From the NCBI RefSeq assembly GCF_040954835.1, contig NC_090699.1, forward strand, positions 15,183,817-15,247,816: DNA of 64,000 nt. The letters run 5' to 3'. The position numbers and the translations under genes were made by a program. This document shows, one piece after another, positions 42,701 to 64,000 of this stretch. The first letter of the stretch is position 1. Each line of letters begins with the position of its first letter. The notes under the pieces were generated by a model. The model was not told the DNA's origin and searched no databases. It saw nothing but the letters and a program-made list of their open reading frames with translations. Source of the DNA: Lepisosteus oculatus. Its lineage: Eukaryota; Chordata; Actinopteri; Semionotiformes; Lepisosteidae.

Positions 42701-44348
42701 ACGACAAGCCAGGTGAAAGTTGTTAGGAAATGCCTATGTACATAAACTCTCAACACCACTTTGACACACACACACATATATGTGCGAGCAAATACTACTA
42801 TTTGAGGGTGGGAAACAAACTAATTCAAGACACATTGAATCACGTTAGGAAGCCTAAAAGTCTTTCTGTTTAAAACCCATATACGTATTCTTATATATAT
42901 TTATATTATAATCATACCATTATTCATATCCTTACACATCTCTTCAGCCACTGCAAAAGTATTCTTTGTTTCATCTTCCATTTGCTGCACTTTTTTGATT
43001 TACAGTATTTTTTAAAAAGGAAAAGATGATAAATAATTATTCTTATTATTCTTATTATTCTTATTATTATTATTTAAAGTCCTTTGTTTCCAAAAAAACG
43101 ACAACGGAAAAAATTTAAAAAAGAAAAGAGAAAACGACAACAAAAAACTCGACCCCAACGGAATTCTGGGCGAACTGAGGAAAGATAGAAGCCACTGGTC
43201 ACGTCACAGACTACAATATACCATCTACATTGAAAACGAAAATGCACTTTCTCCGGAAGTCGGAAAGAAACGGGCGCGCCCACAGCTCTGGTTCTGAGTC
43301 GACAGAAGAGGAGTCACGGCCAAACCTCAGCGTCTCCTCCTCCCGTCTCTCAAGGGCTTGGCTCGGGCCCGGAAAGGCCCGCAGTCACGCCAACTGTGAA
43401 CTACAGTTTTCCCTTCTTAGATCTGGTTTCCCTCTTGCCGGCGGACAAGACGGACAAAAAGAAATATCTCAACGGATCTGGCGGGACTGGTAGTACAAGT
43501 ACATCGAAGACACGTAGTTTGTTCAATTTTTACAGATCCACCCCCCTAGTCTATCCCCCCCCCAAAGAAATGGGTCAATCATTCCTGTGTCTGGCTGGGG
43601 GTGGTCACAAATATTGCGAATGGAAGATTAAAGTGTGCAGTTCCTGGCCAAGCACAAATGCCAAGTATTACTGTTTTGGAATCATGGACCAGCCTCCGTC
43701 TTTGTGTACTTGCCAGATTAGGGAGCAATTAATTTAAAAAAGAGTCCTGAAAAGAGCACGCCCTCCACTTAAATAACAGATTGTGAGAGTTCTGCTCTCT
43801 TACAACACTTCAGATTTCCCGAGTTGAGGCCCCAGCCCTCTGCATGACCCAGAGTGCTGCTGTGTTAGTGCCTGCTCGGTTTTGTGCTTGGTGTTGTGCT
43901 GCGTACGTACCAGTCCAGGCCTGCTGCATGAGGCCTGTCTTGACTCAGGCCGGGCATGAGGGAATAACGGATCGCGTTGCCCCAGCCTACTGCGCCGAAT
44001 CAAAAGCACAGCGGAGGACGAGATGTGAAAGACTCGTTTCTGGAGCTGAACACATCGCTGTCTGAACCAGGACCCTAACGCTCGGAAACGAACTGAGATT
44101 TAGCCGTCACTTCCCAAGTGAAAGAAACAATTACTTTGTATTTCTTTACAGGTAGCTGTATTATGTGCTGTTGTATGTTCAATACATTTACATGTACATT
44201 GTAAGTATTACGTTTATTAGAATTTTTTAACTTATTTTCTCTTATTGTTTTTCTCATCATTTTCCATAATCTGTTCCCCCCCCCCTCCCCCCATTTTAGA
44301 GTCCCCTTATCTGTTTCTTGTGGTTTTCTTGCTGTTTTTTGCATCCCG
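39701..44348. other. Mostly unique DNA; may include the stx1b 3' UTR
   Basis: No domain-bearing frame on either strand and no copy of the SINE families. On the minus strand this lies directly after the stx1b stop codon. Homopolymer-rich, AT-rich sequence at about 42700-44340 would suit a long neuronal 3' UTR, but I cannot fix its end. Overlapping inverted repeats lie at 41901-41944. Confidence 0.35.
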
Positions 44349-61448
<17,100 letters not shown>

Positions 61449-61612
61449 CTGTGACAGAGAGGGAGGAGAGGGAGAGGAGGAAGGAAAGAGGGAGGAGAGA
61501 GAGAGAGAAAGGAGAGAGAGGAGGAAGGAGAGAGAAGAGGGGAGAGAGGGAGAGGAGGAGGGAGGAGAGGGGAGAGGGGAGAGAAAGAGAGACAGGTGGG
61601 GTTAATACAGGT
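61449..61612 (-). repeat. Purine-rich tract at the exon 2 acceptor (stx1b intron 1)
   Basis: GA-rich on the plus strand, so a long C/T tract leading to the exon 2 acceptor in transcript sense. Its far side carries CTGTATTAACCCC, the string that precedes the C/T tract in the 60/64-bp minisatellites beside the acceptors of exons 4 and 10. Confidence 0.7.
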
Positions 61613-62205
61613 CTTGGCCCAACAGCAGTAGGGTACTGGGACAGACATTGGGCTCACACACAGACACACGGAGGATGGCCTGCCTCTCCCCGGCAGAGAG
61701 GACGCTGGGCACAGACATTGACTGCCCATCCGATGCGGCTCCGGGTGCACCCTGACAGCCAGAGAGTGTTGACTTGGAGGTAGTCTGTAACCACGGTTCC
61801 CAGCCTCCCAGACCCACCGTCTCGGGTCTGTAAGCTGAACCACAGCCTGGAGCTCAACAAGGAGACCACAGCCGAGACAGAGAACACAGAGTTGAGGGCA
61901 GAAACTGGGAAGCGCTTTTTCACACTCAGTCATGGGTGGTTGGAAAACCGCCCTAGGGCCTGTCATGGAAGCCCGTTCACTGGTTTCACAAGGTCTTTTG
62001 AATCAACAAGCTAAAAAGCGATCAAATGTCACTGTGTGTCTGTCTCTCTCCCTCTTCGTTTGTGCCTCTGTTTCACTTAGTGTGGTGGTCTTTGAAAAAC
62101 CCTGAATTTGTGTTATGTTTATGCTTCTGTCAGTATCTCTATGCTTTCTGTACATCTGTTTCTCTGCCTCTGTCTCTGTCAGTCTGTTCTGTACATGTGT
62201 CTCTG

Positions 62206-62206
62206 C

Positions 62207-62267
<61 letters not shown>

Positions 62268-62384
62268 CTGTACATCTGTCTCTCTCCCAGCCTCACTGTG
62301 TTTCTATGCTGTTTGTACATCTCTCTCTCTCTGCCTCCATCAGTTCTTGATCTCTCTCTCTCTCTCTGCCTCCATCAGGTCTTA

Positions 62385-62455
<71 letters not shown>

Positions 62456-62555
62456 CCATCAGTTCTTACATCTCTCTCTCTCTCTCTCTGCCTCCATCAG
62501 GTCTTACATCTCTCTCTCTCTCTGCCTCCACCAGTTCTTGATCTCTCTGTGTTGG
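62206..62555. repeat. (GT)n and (CT)n microsatellites, stx1b intron 1
   Basis: About 55 bp of GT dinucleotides (62206-62262), then CT-rich runs, the longest at about 62386-62452. They are separated by tandem CTGCCTCCATCAG(G/T)TCTT motifs. The (CT)n block is itself duplicated four or five times with that motif. Confidence 0.9.
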
Positions 62556-62999
62556 TTGCCCTGGCCAAGGTCACAGTACAGCTCATGACTTCAGCACAGC
62601 ATGAGATCATATTACAGCCACTCCAGTCTGCCTCAGAGCACACACACAAACACACAGAAAAGCACAATCGCACATGGACGGACAAGTCGTTCTAATCTTG
62701 TGTGGGAAGTAAACATTACTTAACATTAGAGCTGCCTTTACTGTGAGGTCAGAAAACTACATAATTAGGTATATTTTGCAACACAGATAAATATCTGTGA
62801 GAATACAGACAATATATATAATTTATTCAAAAATACAGTATGTAAGCACACAAATACAGACACGTCACTATATTGCGTGTTACATTCTTGTACACCATTC
62901 CTAACGTCAGACTGTCTTGTACTGATAGGATACTTGGAAGAGTATTCCGGACAAGAATGTGACCTGATTCTCGAGAGCAGAAGACGAGACGAGAGAAAG

Positions 63000-63140
63000 C
63001 CATTCAGCCTATCCAGCCTGTTCAGTTGTTCATAGTTAATTGATCCCAGCATCTCATCCAGCTGTTTCTTGGCTGGGCAACTTGTTCCACCCTCCCACCA
63101 CCCTTTGTGTAAAGCAATGCCTGTTCCCGGTTGTAAATAG
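63000..63140 (-). mobile_element. CR1-like LINE ORF remnant upstream of stx1b exon 2
   Basis: GCCATTCAGCCTATCCAGCC, TCATCCAGCTGTTTCTTGG and CTGGGCAACTTGTTCCACCC match the other CR1-like blocks, with an internal deletion. From 63140 to the window end I see no exon or repeat, and no first coding exon of stx1b. Confidence 0.5.
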
Positions 63141-64000
63141 ACCTCCCTGCAGTATCCGATTGTGCCTTCTGGTTAATGGTTCATACAGTATATGCATCTA
63201 GGCATACAGTGTCTTATCCAATATCTTTTGTCCAGTTATTAGAGAACTCCAAATAGGAGTTATGCAGTGTATGAATTTTGAACCACAAGAAGAGCAAAAG
63301 TCTGATTTTTTTTTAAAGTGTGATGTCTCTGTTTGCTCGTGCTGCATGGCACAGAGATTCTTCTCTTTTCAGATAACATCTGTGTCCATGAGATTCACGA
63401 GACAGTTCTGAAAAAACTTTGTAGAGAGGACCTTCGAGATGTACAGATTTCTTATCTTAATCTATGTGCACAGTGCAGGGCGTGACACAGACGCACTGAC
63501 CTTACACCATGTGACCAGCTGCACCTGCTCCCTGTAATCCCGGCTCCTGCCTCTCTGACTAACAGATATCAGGCACTGACTCACAGCACATCTGCAGCAA
63601 TGCAGAGCTCAGATTCAAGCTGCTCTCTCAGGCACCTGAAAGGACCCAGACACAGCTCAAACTCACTGTGCCAGCGGGCTGCCGATCTACAGCACACTGC
63701 CAATTCACAGTTGCCGATCGCCGCTGCCAGAGAGTGCACCTGCTGGAACAGAGCGAGACGCACAGCAGGCACACGTGACACCCGAAGCAGACAATGCAAA
63801 CACAAACACGGCACTGTCTGGCGTAGCGTGGTCCTGTGCGTGGTGCAGGGCCTCACACAGACGCCCCTGCCAAGCATCAGCTGTCAATTCCAATACTTCT
63901 CACTGGTGGTGTGTAGATACTGCTGGACACTAAGGACCATCTCCTCCATGCAACTGACCCACCTCACCCGGACTGGCTCCTCTACGCCAAAAGCCAGGCC

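Overview
The window is eukaryotic nuclear DNA, most likely from a ray-finned fish. Three things point that way: a 5S-rRNA-headed SINE with an (ATT)n tail, abundant fish-type tRNA-headed SINEs, and zinc-finger and TRIM genes with fish-style exon layouts. I lean towards a non-teleost lineage such as a holostean, but only weakly. Four protein genes can be supported. Most of the rest is nested repeats and minisatellites.

Layout. 1-9 kb: no gene seen; 5S-derived SINEs, a diverged tandem repeat with TTAGGG-like motifs, a 256-bp hairpin, a candidate solo LTR, two minisatellites and a Penelope-like foldback. 9.2-17.5 kb (+): a TRIM gene with RING, two B-boxes, coiled coil, a predicted transmembrane exon and PRY-SPRY. 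It has an in-frame TGA at the conserved Trp of the SPRY GYW motif. 17.5-22 kb: repeats, including an LTR inserted in a SINE with a 4-bp target duplication. 22.1-27.2 kb (+): a three-exon C2H2 zinc-finger gene with decayed fingers beyond its stop. 31.5-35.3 kb (+): a two-exon gene with 12 C2H2 fingers and a similar N-terminal helical domain. 35.5-44.3 kb: nested elements, then mostly unique DNA that may include the stx1b 3' UTR. 44.3-61.4 kb (-): stx1b (syntaxin-1B), exons 2-10, with all phases closing. Exon 1 is not seen and probably lies beyond 64 kb.

The genes show no sign of a shared pathway. stx1b is a neuronal t-SNARE, the TRIM is a ubiquitin-ligase-type protein, and the two zinc-finger genes are probable DNA-binding regulators. 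The most unusual pattern is in the stx1b introns, where tandem arrays abut or lie close to splice junctions. The intron 6 array is visibly built from the exon 6 donor junction. A shared 60/64-bp array sits beside the acceptors of exons 4 and 10, and each unit contains a polypyrimidine-AG sequence. Other points of interest are a predicted membrane-spanning TRIM and minimal hammerhead-ribozyme motifs in Penelope-like ends.
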